Under the pieces are notes generated by a model. The model worked only from the letters and a program-made list of their open reading frames with translations. It searched no databases and had not been told where the DNA came from. From Candidatus Cohnella colombiensis (GTDB taxonomy: Bacteria; Bacillota; Bacilli; Paenibacillales; Paenibacillaceae), in contig CP119317.1 in assembly GCA_029203125.1 (NCBI GenBank), positions 868,001 to 932,000 on the forward strand: DNA of 64,000 bases, given 5' to 3'. Shown here one piece after another: positions 25,909 through 35,500 of this stretch. A program made the position numbers and the translations under genes. Each line of letters starts with the position of its first letter. Position 1 is the stretch's first letter.

Positions 25909-27066
25909 ATGAACATCGAAAGTCGGTTGGCCCAAATCGGATCTCAGAGTGATCCGGACACTGGAGCAGTTAGCTTCCCAATCTATCAGGCTACAGCATT
26001 TCGTCATCCTAAACTCGGGCAAAGTACGGGATTTGATTATGCACGTTCTAAGAGCCCGACACGCGCTGTATTGGAAGAGGCCGCTGCGAACTTAGAAAGT
26101 GGTGATGCAGGTTTTGCATGTAGCACGGGCATGGCGGCGCTACAGACGATCTTCGCATTGTTCAGTCAAGGAGATCATCTGATCGTTTCGCTTGATTTAT
26201 ATGGGGGGACATATCGTTTAATTGAGCAGGTGATGACTCGATTCGGTGTGACTGCTTCTTATGTGGACACGAACGATTTGGATGCGATGGAAGCTAGTCG
26301 GACGACAGCAACGAAGGCTGTCTTGATCGAGACGCCGACAAACCCGCTTATGATGATAACAGACATCGCTAAAGTAGCTGCATGGGCGAAACATAAGGGA
26401 TTGCTCACGATTGTAGATAACACGTTGCTGACCCCCTTTTTCCAACGTCCGATTGAGCTAGGTGCAGACATCGTCGTTCATAGTGCTACAAAGTATTTAG
26501 GTGGTCATAACGATGTGTTGGCAGGTCTCATCGTGACGAAAGGCGAGGAGTTATCGGCTCGCGTAGCTTTTTTGCACAACTCCATTGGCGCTGTACTAGG
26601 ACCGCAAGATTCATGGCTGCTCATGCGAGGGATGAAGACGTTAGCGCTTCGGATGGAGCGTCATCAATATAATGCAACCCGGGTAGCCCAGTGGTTGCTG
26701 ACACATCCTCATGTTGCGGAAGTATTCTATCCCGCATTGCCCACTCATCCGGGTCATGAAGTACAGAGCACGCAGTCGTCGGGAAATACGGGAATCTTCT
26801 CCTTTAAGCTTAAGGATGCACGATTTGTTGAACCTATTCTCCGTCATCTGAAATTAATTGCCTTTGCTGAAAGCTTAGGTGGTGTGGAGTCATTATTGAC
26901 TTATCCGAGCGTGCAGACGCATGCAGATATACCACTTGAAATTCGGGAACGAATTGGAGTCGACGATCGGTTGCTTCGATTCTCTGTAGGTATAGAACAT
27001 ATTGATGACATCATAGAAGATCTCGGTCAAGCGATTGAAGCTGCTGCGCAGGAATTGAACAGTTAA
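25909..27066 (+). CDS. Cys/Met metabolism PLP enzyme, MetI-like (cystathionine gamma-synthase/O-acetylhomoserine thiolyase)
   Basis: 385 residues. PLP lysine in HSATKYLGGHNDVLAG, the Tyr/Arg phosphate loop in YARSKSPTR and CSTGMAA binding the cofactor phosphate. It follows metA by 20 bp and should use the O-acetylhomoserine made there, with cysteine (MetI) or sulfide. Which of the two is used cannot be told from sequence alone. Same S-box transcript. Confidence 0.87.
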   Translation: MNIESRLAQIGSQSDPDTGAVSFPIYQATAFRHPKLGQSTGFDYARSKSPTRAVLEEAAANLESGDAGFACSTGMAALQTIFALFSQGDHLIVSLDLYGGTYRLIEQVMTRFGVTASYVDTNDLDAMEASRTTATKAVLIETPTNPLMMITDIAKVAAWAKHKGLLTIVDNTLLTPFFQRPIELGADIVVHSATKYLGGHNDVLAGLIVTKGEELSARVAFLHNSIGAVLGPQDSWLLMRGMKTLALRMERHQYNATRVAQWLLTHPHVAEVFYPALPTHPGHEVQSTQSSGNTGIFSFKLKDARFVEPILRHLKLIAFAESLGGVESLLTYPSVQTHADIPLEIRERIGVDDRLLRFSVGIEHIDDIIEDLGQAIEAAAQELNS

Positions 27067-27094
27067 GCATCGTGTAAGTGAGAGGGGTATAGCA

Positions 27095-28267
27095 ATGAAA
27101 TATGATTTCGATAAACGTGTTGATCGCACAGGCAAAGCTTCTTATAAGTGGGATCAAACAGAGAAGCTCTTCGGCAAAGCCGATATTTTGCCCTTGTGGG
27201 TAGCAGATATGGATTTCGAACCACCGAAGGAAGTGGCGGAGGCCATTATTGCGCGTGCAGAACAGCGCGTCTATGGGTACACGTTTCGCACTCAAGGCTA
27301 CTATGATGCCATTATGGGCTGGTTGTCTCGGCGACACGGTTGGACAATCGAACAAGAATGGTTGTCCTCCAGTCCAGGTGTTGTGCCAGCGCTGAGCATA
27401 ATGGTGCAAGCATTAACTGAGCCGGGCGATTCGATCATTTTACAGTCTCCCGTATATTACCCGTTCTACGATGTCATTAAGATGAATGACCGGACGATTG
27501 TTGAAAATCCGCTTATTCTACAAGATGGTCATTATACGATGGACTTTGAGCTTCTGGAGCAACAAGCTCATGCAGGCGCACGAATGATGCTGCTATGTTC
27601 GCCACACAATCCAGGTGGACGTGTTTGGAAACGCGAAGAGCTTGAACGCGTTGGTGAAATCAGCTTGAAATACAACATGCTTGTGGTCGTAGATGAAATC
27701 CATCATGATCTCGTTTTTAAAGAGCATAAGCACATCCCTTATGCATCATTATCGGATGAACTGGCTAAGTTGAGCATTACTTGTATTGCACCGAGTAAGA
27801 CGTTCAATCTTGCAGGGCTGCAAGCAGCTGCTGTTATTATTCCGGATGAACAATTGCGGAGAAAATATAATACATTGCTAAAGACACTTTCGATTCATAT
27901 GGAAAGCTTTTTCGGCTTAACCGCAATGGAGAGTAGCTACACACATGGCGATGAATGGCTAGAGCAGTTGCTCGAATATTTGGAAGGGAATCGCGATGCA
28001 TTAATCGCGTTCATTAACGAACACCTTCCACAGATAAAAGTCATCAAGCCAGAAGGGTCGTATCTAGCGTGGCTAGATTGCACTCAAATTTCCACCAATC
28101 CACAAGAGCTTAAACGGATCATGTTCGAACAAGCGGGGGTTGCCTTTTCGGAGGGATCTGTATTTGGCAAGCAAGGCGCGGGATATTTGCGAGTTAACTT
28201 TGCATGTCCGCGATCACTAATGTTACAAGCTTTGAAGCAGTTCGCAGACGCAGTAAACGCTAAATAG
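27095..28267 (+). CDS. MalY/PatB family cystathionine beta-lyase-type enzyme
   Basis: 390 residues, fold type I PLP enzyme. The N-terminus KYDFDKRVDRTGKASYKWD is typical of the MalY/PatB group; PLP lysine in APSKTFNLAGLQ, Asn in CSPHNPGG. PatB of B. subtilis is a C-S lyase that releases homocysteine from cystathionine. Third gene of the S-box operon, completing cystathionine-route homocysteine synthesis. Confidence 0.87.
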   Translation: MKYDFDKRVDRTGKASYKWDQTEKLFGKADILPLWVADMDFEPPKEVAEAIIARAEQRVYGYTFRTQGYYDAIMGWLSRRHGWTIEQEWLSSSPGVVPALSIMVQALTEPGDSIILQSPVYYPFYDVIKMNDRTIVENPLILQDGHYTMDFELLEQQAHAGARMMLLCSPHNPGGRVWKREELERVGEISLKYNMLVVVDEIHHDLVFKEHKHIPYASLSDELAKLSITCIAPSKTFNLAGLQAAAVIIPDEQLRRKYNTLLKTLSIHMESFFGLTAMESSYTHGDEWLEQLLEYLEGNRDALIAFINEHLPQIKVIKPEGSYLAWLDCTQISTNPQELKRIMFEQAGVAFSEGSVFGKQGAGYLRVNFACPRSLMLQALKQFADAVNAK

Positions 28268-28316
28268 CTATATAGCGATTGAATTGTATAGGGATCATTC
28301 GACATAAAACGGCAAC

Positions 28317-28340
28317 AATTTTCTGAAAGTACAGAAAATT
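28317..28340. repeat. 9-bp perfect inverted repeat upstream of the EAL gene
   Basis: AATTTTCTG AAAGTA CAGAAAATT. No T-run follows, so it is more likely an operator or chance than a terminator. About 78 bp before the EAL gene start. Confidence 0.5.
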
Positions 28341-28417
28341 ACCAAAAATATCTATTATCACTACTCAAAACATGCTACAATGATTGAAACCTACCGCGAT
28401 AAGGATGATGGTTTCGA

Positions 28418-29791
28418 GTGACCTTACAGACGATGATCGATCGATTAGCACTTGCATTTAAGCTAACATACTCAGATCGCTCTTTGAAATATTTTCCTCC
28501 TGAGTTCAATTTTCGACGTCCGGAGCTTTCCTTGCTTAGAAAAGTAGTGAATCGTGGTCAAGCATGTTATTTGACGTTGTATAGAATTGAATTTGCCGAA
28601 CTGAAGGATGAGGTTCCTGAAGAAATTTGGACGAGCTTGCAAGAAAGCTGCAGAAGGCATTTGAAGCTCGCTGTGTTCAATATTATTGGAGATCGGAATA
28701 CGATTTCCTTAAATCAATACTCAAAAACTGATTTTGTTCTTAATACGTTTACGGACGAGTCTAAACAATCAGGTGCTTTAGTGCCTGATTCGCTTCGTTC
28801 TAAGCTAGAAGAAATCCGTTCAATGTTGGAAATTGGTCTATCCGGGCATATCCCACAGTGGCGTAATTGCTTGCAGATTTCAATCTCTGTCGTACCCATT
28901 TCTGAAGCAACAAATCTCACTTCTCTTCAACGGTCACTTCATGAAGCTTATCAATTCGCAGTGGCGATGATGACAGGATTAGTGACTTCGGAGATGGAAG
29001 CACTTCGCAAGCAATTATTGCAAGTGTTAGATAACGGCGATATCTCGGTATTAGCACAGCCGATTATGAATTTAACGAGTGGCGATGTGTATGGCTGGGA
29101 GATTTTAACCCGAGGACCAGTTCATTCGATCCTGCACTATCCGGACGAGTTATTCCGCTTCGCTTCTCAGACGAAGCTGCTTAGCAAGCTCGAATTTTTA
29201 GTTGTAAAGCGCGCGCTTGAGGAGATTGAATCCCGTCGTATTCATGAACCGATCTTTTTGAATGTTACTGCAGTGACGTTATCACATCCGCTCTTTTTGG
29301 CGCATGTGCTGAAATGTTTGCAGGAGCATCCGAGTTTAAGCGCAGCACAAATTTATTTCGAAATCACTGAACGTCATGAAGTCACGAACTTTAAGGCGAT
29401 GTTTGAAATATTGCGAACATATCGTGAGCATGGCTTCCGCTTTGCTGTAGACGATACCGGCTCAGGTTATTCTAGCTTGCAGTGGATAGGCGAGCTTGTC
29501 CCCGAGCTGATCAAGATTGACCGATCGGTCATACAGCATGTCGATCGATATGCAATTAAAGAGAGTTTACTAAAAGCAATTGTAACGGCTGCGAAAGAGA
29601 TGAATTGTGAGTTAGTCGCAGAAGGTGTCGAAAGAGAAGAAGAAGCTGATGTGCTGTTTAGACTCGACGTACAGATGGGTCAAGGCTTTTACTTTGCAAA
29701 ACCGAATGTACTGCTACACAAACATGAAAGAGACATCTTTTTTGAAATGAAAGAGAAAATCCAAACACGCCGTGAACAGTTCGCCTTTTAG
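28418..29791 (+). CDS. EAL-domain c-di-GMP phosphodiesterase with N-terminal non-canonical domain
   Basis: 457 residues from GTG 28418. The C-terminal EAL domain (about 205-440) keeps EILTRG, the Asn of LNVTAVTL, EITERHE, AVDDTGSGYSS, LIKIDRS, VAEGVERE and QGFYFAKP, so the metal and catalytic positions look intact and it should hydrolyse c-di-GMP. The N-terminal about 190 residues look like a degenerate GGDEF-type domain with no GGDEF motif. No membrane helix, so cytoplasmic. A GGDEF cyclase lies 1.3 kb downstream on the other strand. Confidence 0.85.
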   Translation: MTLQTMIDRLALAFKLTYSDRSLKYFPPEFNFRRPELSLLRKVVNRGQACYLTLYRIEFAELKDEVPEEIWTSLQESCRRHLKLAVFNIIGDRNTISLNQYSKTDFVLNTFTDESKQSGALVPDSLRSKLEEIRSMLEIGLSGHIPQWRNCLQISISVVPISEATNLTSLQRSLHEAYQFAVAMMTGLVTSEMEALRKQLLQVLDNGDISVLAQPIMNLTSGDVYGWEILTRGPVHSILHYPDELFRFASQTKLLSKLEFLVVKRALEEIESRRIHEPIFLNVTAVTLSHPLFLAHVLKCLQEHPSLSAAQIYFEITERHEVTNFKAMFEILRTYREHGFRFAVDDTGSGYSSLQWIGELVPELIKIDRSVIQHVDRYAIKESLLKAIVTAAKEMNCELVAEGVEREEEADVLFRLDVQMGQGFYFAKPNVLLHKHERDIFFEMKEKIQTRREQFAF

Positions 29792-29869
29792 GTGACTGAC
29801 ACGGTGTTTTTATGTTACATTAATAAAAGAATTAGAGCATGGTAGAATAGGTTAGAGGAGTGTGCGATC

Positions 29870-31006
29870 ATGAGTGGAATCGATCAGATTTTACAGTCGG
29901 CATTACAGGGTGAACGATTGCAACTAGAGCAGATCGTTACATTATTCGAAAGCAACGAGATCGAGAAGTTAGGTCATACTGCTAATCAAATTATGTTACG
30001 TCATCATCCAGAGCCGATTACGACATTCGTCGTCGGGCGTAATGTTAACTATACGAATATTTGTGATGTATATTGTAGATTTTGCGCGTTTTATCGTGCT
30101 CCTGGTTCGAAGGAAGGCTACGTGCTTCCAGATGAATTGATTTTCCAAAAAATCCAAGAGACGATCGACGTTGGCGGCACAGAAATTTTAATGCAGGGTG
30201 GAACAAATCCAGATTTGCCATTTAGCTATTATTTGGATTTGCTGCGTGAAATAAAAGTGCGATTCCCTGAAATTACGATGCACTCCTTCTCGCCTGCAGA
30301 AATTCGGAAGATGCAAGTTGTTGCTGACAATATTCCACTAGAGGATGTTGTTCGGCAGCTACACGAGGCTGGTCTTGATTCACTACCTGGTGGTGGAGCG
30401 GAAATTCTCGATGACCGAATTCGTGGGAAAATCAGCCGACTGAAAGGTTCATGGCGCGATTGGATGGACGTTATGTCTACTGCCCATAAGGTAGGTATGA
30501 ACACAACGGCAACGATGGTCGTTGGCTTTGGTGAGACGATGGAGGAAAGAGCGCTTCATCTATTAAGAGTTCGCGAGGCTCAGGATGAATGCATCCAGAA
30601 TAGTTACCCTTCTCCAGGCTTCCTAGCGTTTATCCCTTGGACGTTCCAGCCGGATAATACGAACTTGAAGCGTGAGAAGTCTACACCTGAAGAGTATTTG
30701 AAAACACTTGCAATCAGCCGGATTGCACTAGATAACATTAAGAATTTCCAATCGTCATGGGTAACAATGGGTCCGGAAGTCGGTAAGCTTTCATTGTCCT
30801 ATGGCTGTAACGACTTCGGAAGTACGATGATTGAAGAGAATGTCGTATCGGCAGCAGGCACAACGCACAAGGTAAACATTGAACTTATTCTTAAGCTCAT
30901 CCGTGAATGTGGGAAAATTCCAGCTCAACGAAATACGAAGTATGACATCTTGAAGATGTACCATGAGAATGATGTAGTGGATAAAGATTACGTGATGCAA
31001 AATTAA
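29870..31006 (+). CDS. mqnC: cyclic dehypoxanthinyl futalosine synthase
   Basis: 378 residues, radical SAM. The 4Fe-4S motif is CDVYCRFCAFYRAPGS; other MqnC-type features include LPGGGAEIL and GKISRLKGSW. It makes cyclic DHFL in the futalosine menaquinone pathway. No other mqn gene is in the window. AGAGGAG precedes the ATG. Followed at once by a strong terminator. Confidence 0.92.
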   Translation: MSGIDQILQSALQGERLQLEQIVTLFESNEIEKLGHTANQIMLRHHPEPITTFVVGRNVNYTNICDVYCRFCAFYRAPGSKEGYVLPDELIFQKIQETIDVGGTEILMQGGTNPDLPFSYYLDLLREIKVRFPEITMHSFSPAEIRKMQVVADNIPLEDVVRQLHEAGLDSLPGGGAEILDDRIRGKISRLKGSWRDWMDVMSTAHKVGMNTTATMVVGFGETMEERALHLLRVREAQDECIQNSYPSPGFLAFIPWTFQPDNTNLKREKSTPEEYLKTLAISRIALDNIKNFQSSWVTMGPEVGKLSLSYGCNDFGSTMIEENVVSAAGTTHKVNIELILKLIRECGKIPAQRNTKYDILKMYHENDVVDKDYVMQN

Positions 31007-31007
31007 C

Positions 31008-31050
31008 AAAAAAATCTTCGCGGGAGATCGATCCAGCGAAGATTTTTTTT
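31008..31050. terminator. bidirectional terminator between mqnC and the GGDEF gene
   Basis: AAATCTTCGC / GCGAAGATTT stem flanked by A-rich left and eight T on the right. Confidence 0.93.
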
Positions 31051-32137
31051 ATGTACGATTAGCAATGACTGTGCGATTTTTGCCAGAATGCTTGGCCTCG
31101 TATAATGCAGCATCTGCTCCTTGGAAAAGGGCTTCCTTGTCCATCCCTATCGCAAAGCGATTTAATCCGATACTGATCGTGACTGAGTGTCGATCAATGA
31201 CTTCTAATGAGGTTGAGGCAAGCGTCATGCGAATATTTTCTAATATATCATATACCTCTTGAAAATCTTTTTCTGCGAAAATAATAGCGAATTCCTCTCC
31301 TCCATATCTTGCGACGACATCATTGCTTCCAACCTTTGCTTTTGCAATCGCGGCTACTTTTCTTAAGACGACATCTCCTGCTTTATGACCGTACGTGTCG
31401 TTAACGGATTTGAAGTTGTCGATATCCATTATGGCGAGATGTAGCTTCATCCGACCGCTTTCTGCTTGTTGCACCATGTTTTCCATAAACTCATGATAGG
31501 CCATGTGGTTGTAGGTTTCCGTAAGTGCATCTGTCTTTACAAGCTTGTCCATGAGAATCGTTCGAACGAGTAATTCTTGATTAGATTCGGACGTGGATCG
31601 TAAATTAATTAATATTTCACGTCCACGCGCAAGAACTCCAAAGGCGATATAGCTGAAAGTAAGCATAATGAACAAGATGGCTAGTAAACTGATAGAGGTC
31701 AAAGAGTTGTTCATCTCATCGTTGAGGGTGTAAAGACAAACTAAGGAAACATGCGCAATAACGACGGAGTAAAGTAATTTGGAATATTGGAAATAAAAAA
31801 TACTGATCACAATGGGGAAAAATAACAATAAGATTAAGTACTCAACAGTCGAGTGAATAAAGTTAGTCGTAAGTGCGAGCGCGGCTGATGTGGTGATGAG
31901 AATATAGTCGGAATATCTTTGCCACAAACGTTGGCTCAGCTCGGTAAGGATTAAGATCGCGGTCATCATTAGAGTGGGTCTAACGATATATAATCCGATG
32001 AATTCACTTGAGGAGACCTCGGTGACGAACAAATAGGAGCTTTCAATTACAATGGACAAAATTAACATAATCCAGTAACTATTCAGCAAAAGCCGGTTCC
32101 AACGTGTCTGATTGAATTCCATAATTGGAAAAGTCAT
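31049..32137 (-). CDS. membrane GGDEF diguanylate cyclase
   Basis: 362 residues. About six hydrophobic segments in residues 20-185, then a GGDEF domain with RYGGEEFAII, so the active site is intact. The product-inhibition I-site (RxxD five residues before GGEEF) reads GSND, so feedback inhibition through that site is not expected. AAAGGAAC precedes the ATG on its strand. Sensor ligand unknown. Confidence 0.88.
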   Translation of the reverse strand: MTFPIMEFNQTRWNRLLLNSYWIMLILSIVIESSYLFVTEVSSSEFIGLYIVRPTLMMTAILILTELSQRLWQRYSDYILITTSAALALTTNFIHSTVEYLILLLFFPIVISIFYFQYSKLLYSVVIAHVSLVCLYTLNDEMNNSLTSISLLAILFIMLTFSYIAFGVLARGREILINLRSTSESNQELLVRTILMDKLVKTDALTETYNHMAYHEFMENMVQQAESGRMKLHLAIMDIDNFKSVNDTYGHKAGDVVLRKVAAIAKAKVGSNDVVARYGGEEFAIIFAEKDFQEVYDILENIRMTLASTSLEVIDRHSVTISIGLNRFAIGMDKEALFQGADAALYEAKHSGKNRTVIANRT

Positions 32138-32251
32138 AAGAAGTTCCTTTCATAATGAAACTTTATAAAATATACCATAAACAGGAGCTAATCGTATATG
32201 AGTTTTTGTGCATCCTAAGGATTAATGCTGAATGGGGATGGAGGTTGAGCG

Positions 32252-33067
32252 ATGAAACGTGTAGGATTAACTCCGGATATCCGACAGGGTCAGCCGTCAC
32301 TTGTGAAGCTGGCGGGAATGCTTAATCGCACGACCGTTGAATTGGATAAAGCGTTGGATTGCGTGCAGTGGGAGCTATACATTTCCGAAGGGGTTATTCG
32401 CTGTCAATTTCCAATCAATACAGGCTCAATTGATAAACATCATTACTGTGAGAAGGTTGGCCACATTTTGGCTGAATATATACTTGTCGAGCAAGAGCCG
32501 GAGCTATTACGTAACATTTTCCATGAAAGCTACGGGATCAGTGACAATGTGGAGACGGATGCATTAATTGCGGAAGCTGTGTCTTTATTGAATGATACTT
32601 CACGCACAAGCAGACTAAACGGACTCGCTTCACAATTTTCCAGCTATTTGGCGGAATTTGAGCAACTGCATTTGGATGGTTTTCTTCAGTTTAGATTGCG
32701 TGATTACAGGTTGGAAGTTATGGGTGCCGCATCTTCGGCTATGGAGGAGCGCATCATAAGGAGACAGTACCAAGAATTTATTTCATTGCTTCAGACGATC
32801 GTCGATATGAAGGAAACACTCAGTCCTACATTGCATGTCATTCATGGCGGTGGGCAAGTGTTTGAAATATTGGATGATACGTTTCAGCGCATTGAAGCTC
32901 AGGAAATAAACAAGTTAGATCAGAATGATGATCATCAAATTGTCAGCCACCTGCTTGCGTTGTCGCCTGATCAGATCATCATCCATACCGCTGAGCCTAA
33001 CAGTTTAATTATTCGAACGCTTGTGGAAATTTACGGTACACGTGCGGAAGTGTATTCCATGGAATAG
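32252..33067 (+). CDS. ytxC: YtxC-like sporulation protein
   Basis: 271 residues. Contains the YtxC C-terminal helical pattern (HLDGFLQFRLRDY, IIRRQYQEFISLLQTIVDMKE) and lies immediately upstream of thrS, as in Bacillus. YtxC is a putative sporulation protein of unknown mechanism. ATG 32252 follows GGAGG. No transmembrane helix. Confidence 0.75.
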   Translation: MKRVGLTPDIRQGQPSLVKLAGMLNRTTVELDKALDCVQWELYISEGVIRCQFPINTGSIDKHHYCEKVGHILAEYILVEQEPELLRNIFHESYGISDNVETDALIAEAVSLLNDTSRTSRLNGLASQFSSYLAEFEQLHLDGFLQFRLRDYRLEVMGAASSAMEERIIRRQYQEFISLLQTIVDMKETLSPTLHVIHGGGQVFEILDDTFQRIEAQEINKLDQNDDHQIVSHLLALSPDQIIIHTAEPNSLIIRTLVEIYGTRAEVYSME

Positions 33068-33082
33068 TTCATGCAGACAGAC

Positions 33083-33111
33083 TTGCTGAAAATGTGAAAT
33101 GCGAGTATAAT
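33083..33111 (+). promoter_or_regulatory. promoter of thrS
   Basis: TTGCTG at 33083 and TATAAT at 33106-33111 with a 17-bp spacer, 15 bp after the ytxC stop and just before the T-box leader. Confidence 0.7.
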
Positions 33112-33117
33112 TCTCGA

Positions 33118-33411
33118 TATCAATATCCACATTAACAAGCGATGAGAAAGCCACCAATGCTAGCGTCAGGACTGCACAGAGAGAGGAACCTTGGCTGTAA
33201 GTTCCTTCAGAATCCAGTAGCATTGACCCCTTTCGAGCTGCGAAGAGGAACTTGTAGACCTTTGATGACAAGGGATACGACATTATTTTTCGCCGGGTCA
33301 TGTCCGTTATTCATGCCTGAGAGCTGGTTGTACGACGATACCGGCTAAAGGAGGGTGGAACCACGGGTCGCAATCGAGCACCCGTCCCTTTTGGGACGAG
33401 GTGTTTTTTTA
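33118..33411 (+). promoter_or_regulatory. T-box leader, tRNA-Thr responsive
   Basis: T-box core GAGGGTGGAACCACGG at 33351-33366, followed by the terminator CACCCGTCCC / GGGACGAGGTG and seven T. Stem I: CAATGCT near 33157 pairs with AGCATTG near 33219, and the bases right after it are ACC, a Thr codon in the specifier position (33227-33229), matching thrS. The fold was drawn by eye. Confidence 0.85.
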
Positions 33412-33439
33412 TTGCCCAAAAATCAGAGGAGGAACGAAA

Positions 33440-35380
33440 ATGTCAGTGCAAGTGAAGTTTCCAGATGGCGCAGTTCGCGCCTATGACAAGGGCGTAACGA
33501 TCGAGGATATTGCAGGGTCGATTAGTTCTGGACTTAAGAAAAATGCGATTGCAGGGAAGATTGATGGTAAAGTTGTGGATCTTAACTACTCGATCGTAGA
33601 GGATGTAGCTGTTGAGATTGTGACGTTGGACCAAGCTGATGGTCTTGAAGTGATGCGACATAGTACTGCTCACCTTATGGCGCAAGCGATTAAACGAATA
33701 TATGGCGATGATAAAGTGCAGCTTGGAATCGGTCCAGTAATCGAGGATGGATTTTATTATGACATTGATATGGAGCAATCGATTACGCCTGAAGATCTTG
33801 TGAAGATTGAAAAAGAGATGGAAAAGATCGTGAAGGAAGATCTCTCCATCGTTCGAAGAGAAGTAAGTCGTGAAGAAGCTTTGCGCATTTTTGAAGAAGT
33901 TGCAGATCCTTATAAGCTGGAGCTCATTCGAGATCTTCCTGAAGATGTGGCGATTACCATCTATGATCAAGGTGAATTTTTCGATTTATGTCGCGGTCCT
34001 CACCTTCCTTCGACAGGAAAAATCAAATCGTTCAAGCTGCTCAGTGTTGCGGGTGCCTATTGGCGTGGCGACAGTAAAAACAAGATGCTGCAGCGAATTT
34101 ATGGTACAGCTTTTGCGAAGAAAGCGCAGCTGGATGAACATCTGCACTTCCTGGAAGAAGCCAAGAAGCGTGATCATCGCAAGCTTGGTCGCGAGCTGAA
34201 GATGTTCACTTTCAACCGCGAAGTAGGGCAAGGCCTACCGCTGTGGCTTCCGTACGGCGCGAAAGTAAGACAAACGTTGGAGCGTTATATTGTTGATCTA
34301 GAAGAAAAGCTTGGGTATTCTCATGTGTATACTCCTGTACTTGCGAATGTTGAGCTTTATAAAATTTCCGGTCACTGGGAGCACTATCAAGAAGACATGT
34401 TCCCTCCAATGGAGATGGATAATGAAGAGCTTGTACTTCGTCCGATGAACTGCCCGCACCACATGATGGTCTATAAGAGTGAGATGCGGAGCTATCGCGA
34501 TTTGCCAGTGCGTATTGCTGAGCTCGGCACAATGCACCGCTACGAGATGTCGGGTGCACTTACCGGCTTGCACCGTGTTAGAGCGATGACACTGAACGAC
34601 GCGCATATCTTCTGTCGCGTTGATCAAATTAAAGAAGAATTTACGAGAGTTGTGAATTTGATTCGTCAAGTATACGAAGACTTCGGAATTAAGGAATATC
34701 GTTTCCGGTTGTCCTACCGTGATCCGAAGGATACAGAGAAATACTGGCCAGACGATGAAATGTGGGAAACCTCTCAAAGAATGCTTCGCGAAGTTGTTGA
34801 AGAGCTTGGTCTTCCATTCTTCGAGGCTGAAGGTGAAGCAGCTTTCTATGGTCCGAAGCTCGATGTTCAAATTAAGACAGCTCTAGGAAAAGAAGAGACA
34901 TTGTCTACGGCACAGCTTGACGTGTTGTTGCCTGAACGGTTCCAGCTTGAATATACAGGCGATGATGGGAAGAAGCATCGTCCAGTTGTAATCCACCGTG
35001 GTATTATTAGTACGATGGAACGGATGACTGCATTCCTGCTCGAAAACTTTGCCGGTGCTTTACCGGTATGGCTGTCGCCAGTTCAAGCGAAGCTCATTCC
35101 TGTCAGCACTGCTTTTGAAGCGTACGTGAAGGAAGTTGGAGAGAAGCTTCAACAAGCAGGTGTGCGTGTAGAGCTTGATTTGCGGAATGAAAAGCTCGGC
35201 TATAAAATTCGCGAAGCTCAGCTGGAGAAAGTGCCTTACATGCTGATCATCGGTGAAAATGAAGCTGAGAACGGCACTGTTTCTGTACGTCGCCGTGGCG
35301 AAGGTGATCTCGGTGCACAGTCTGTCGAAGAGTTCATTGCACGTATTACAGGTGAAATTTCATCGAAACGCGTCGACTAA
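33440..35380 (+). CDS. thrS: threonyl-tRNA synthetase
   Basis: 646 residues from ATG 33440 (GAGGAGG upstream). Domain order: TGS (about 1-63), editing domain with the HSTAHLMAQA zinc/His site, catalytic core (RPMNCPHHM, GALTGLHRVRAMTLNDAHIFC, VIHRGIISTMERM) and C-terminal anticodon domain (SPVQAKLIPVS, ELDLRNEKLGYKIREAQ). Complete. Frame extends to 33401 inside the leader, but that is not the start. Confidence 0.97.
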   Translation: MSVQVKFPDGAVRAYDKGVTIEDIAGSISSGLKKNAIAGKIDGKVVDLNYSIVEDVAVEIVTLDQADGLEVMRHSTAHLMAQAIKRIYGDDKVQLGIGPVIEDGFYYDIDMEQSITPEDLVKIEKEMEKIVKEDLSIVRREVSREEALRIFEEVADPYKLELIRDLPEDVAITIYDQGEFFDLCRGPHLPSTGKIKSFKLLSVAGAYWRGDSKNKMLQRIYGTAFAKKAQLDEHLHFLEEAKKRDHRKLGRELKMFTFNREVGQGLPLWLPYGAKVRQTLERYIVDLEEKLGYSHVYTPVLANVELYKISGHWEHYQEDMFPPMEMDNEELVLRPMNCPHHMMVYKSEMRSYRDLPVRIAELGTMHRYEMSGALTGLHRVRAMTLNDAHIFCRVDQIKEEFTRVVNLIRQVYEDFGIKEYRFRLSYRDPKDTEKYWPDDEMWETSQRMLREVVEELGLPFFEAEGEAAFYGPKLDVQIKTALGKEETLSTAQLDVLLPERFQLEYTGDDGKKHRPVVIHRGIISTMERMTAFLLENFAGALPVWLSPVQAKLIPVSTAFEAYVKEVGEKLQQAGVRVELDLRNEKLGYKIREAQLEKVPYMLIIGENEAENGTVSVRRRGEGDLGAQSVEEFIARITGEISSKRVD

Positions 35381-35500
35381 TGATGCTATAACAACATGAA
35401 TCGACTTCGTTATCCACAAATGGTAAATATTCTCTTATTGCATCACTTATGATAAGATGAGTTTGAAATCAATTTGGCTTCTTATCGGGAGTGAAGGGTG

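Noticed and set aside
33118..33301. Protein-coding frames at 33005-33348
   Set aside because: They fall in the thrS T-box leader and show no RBS or domain.
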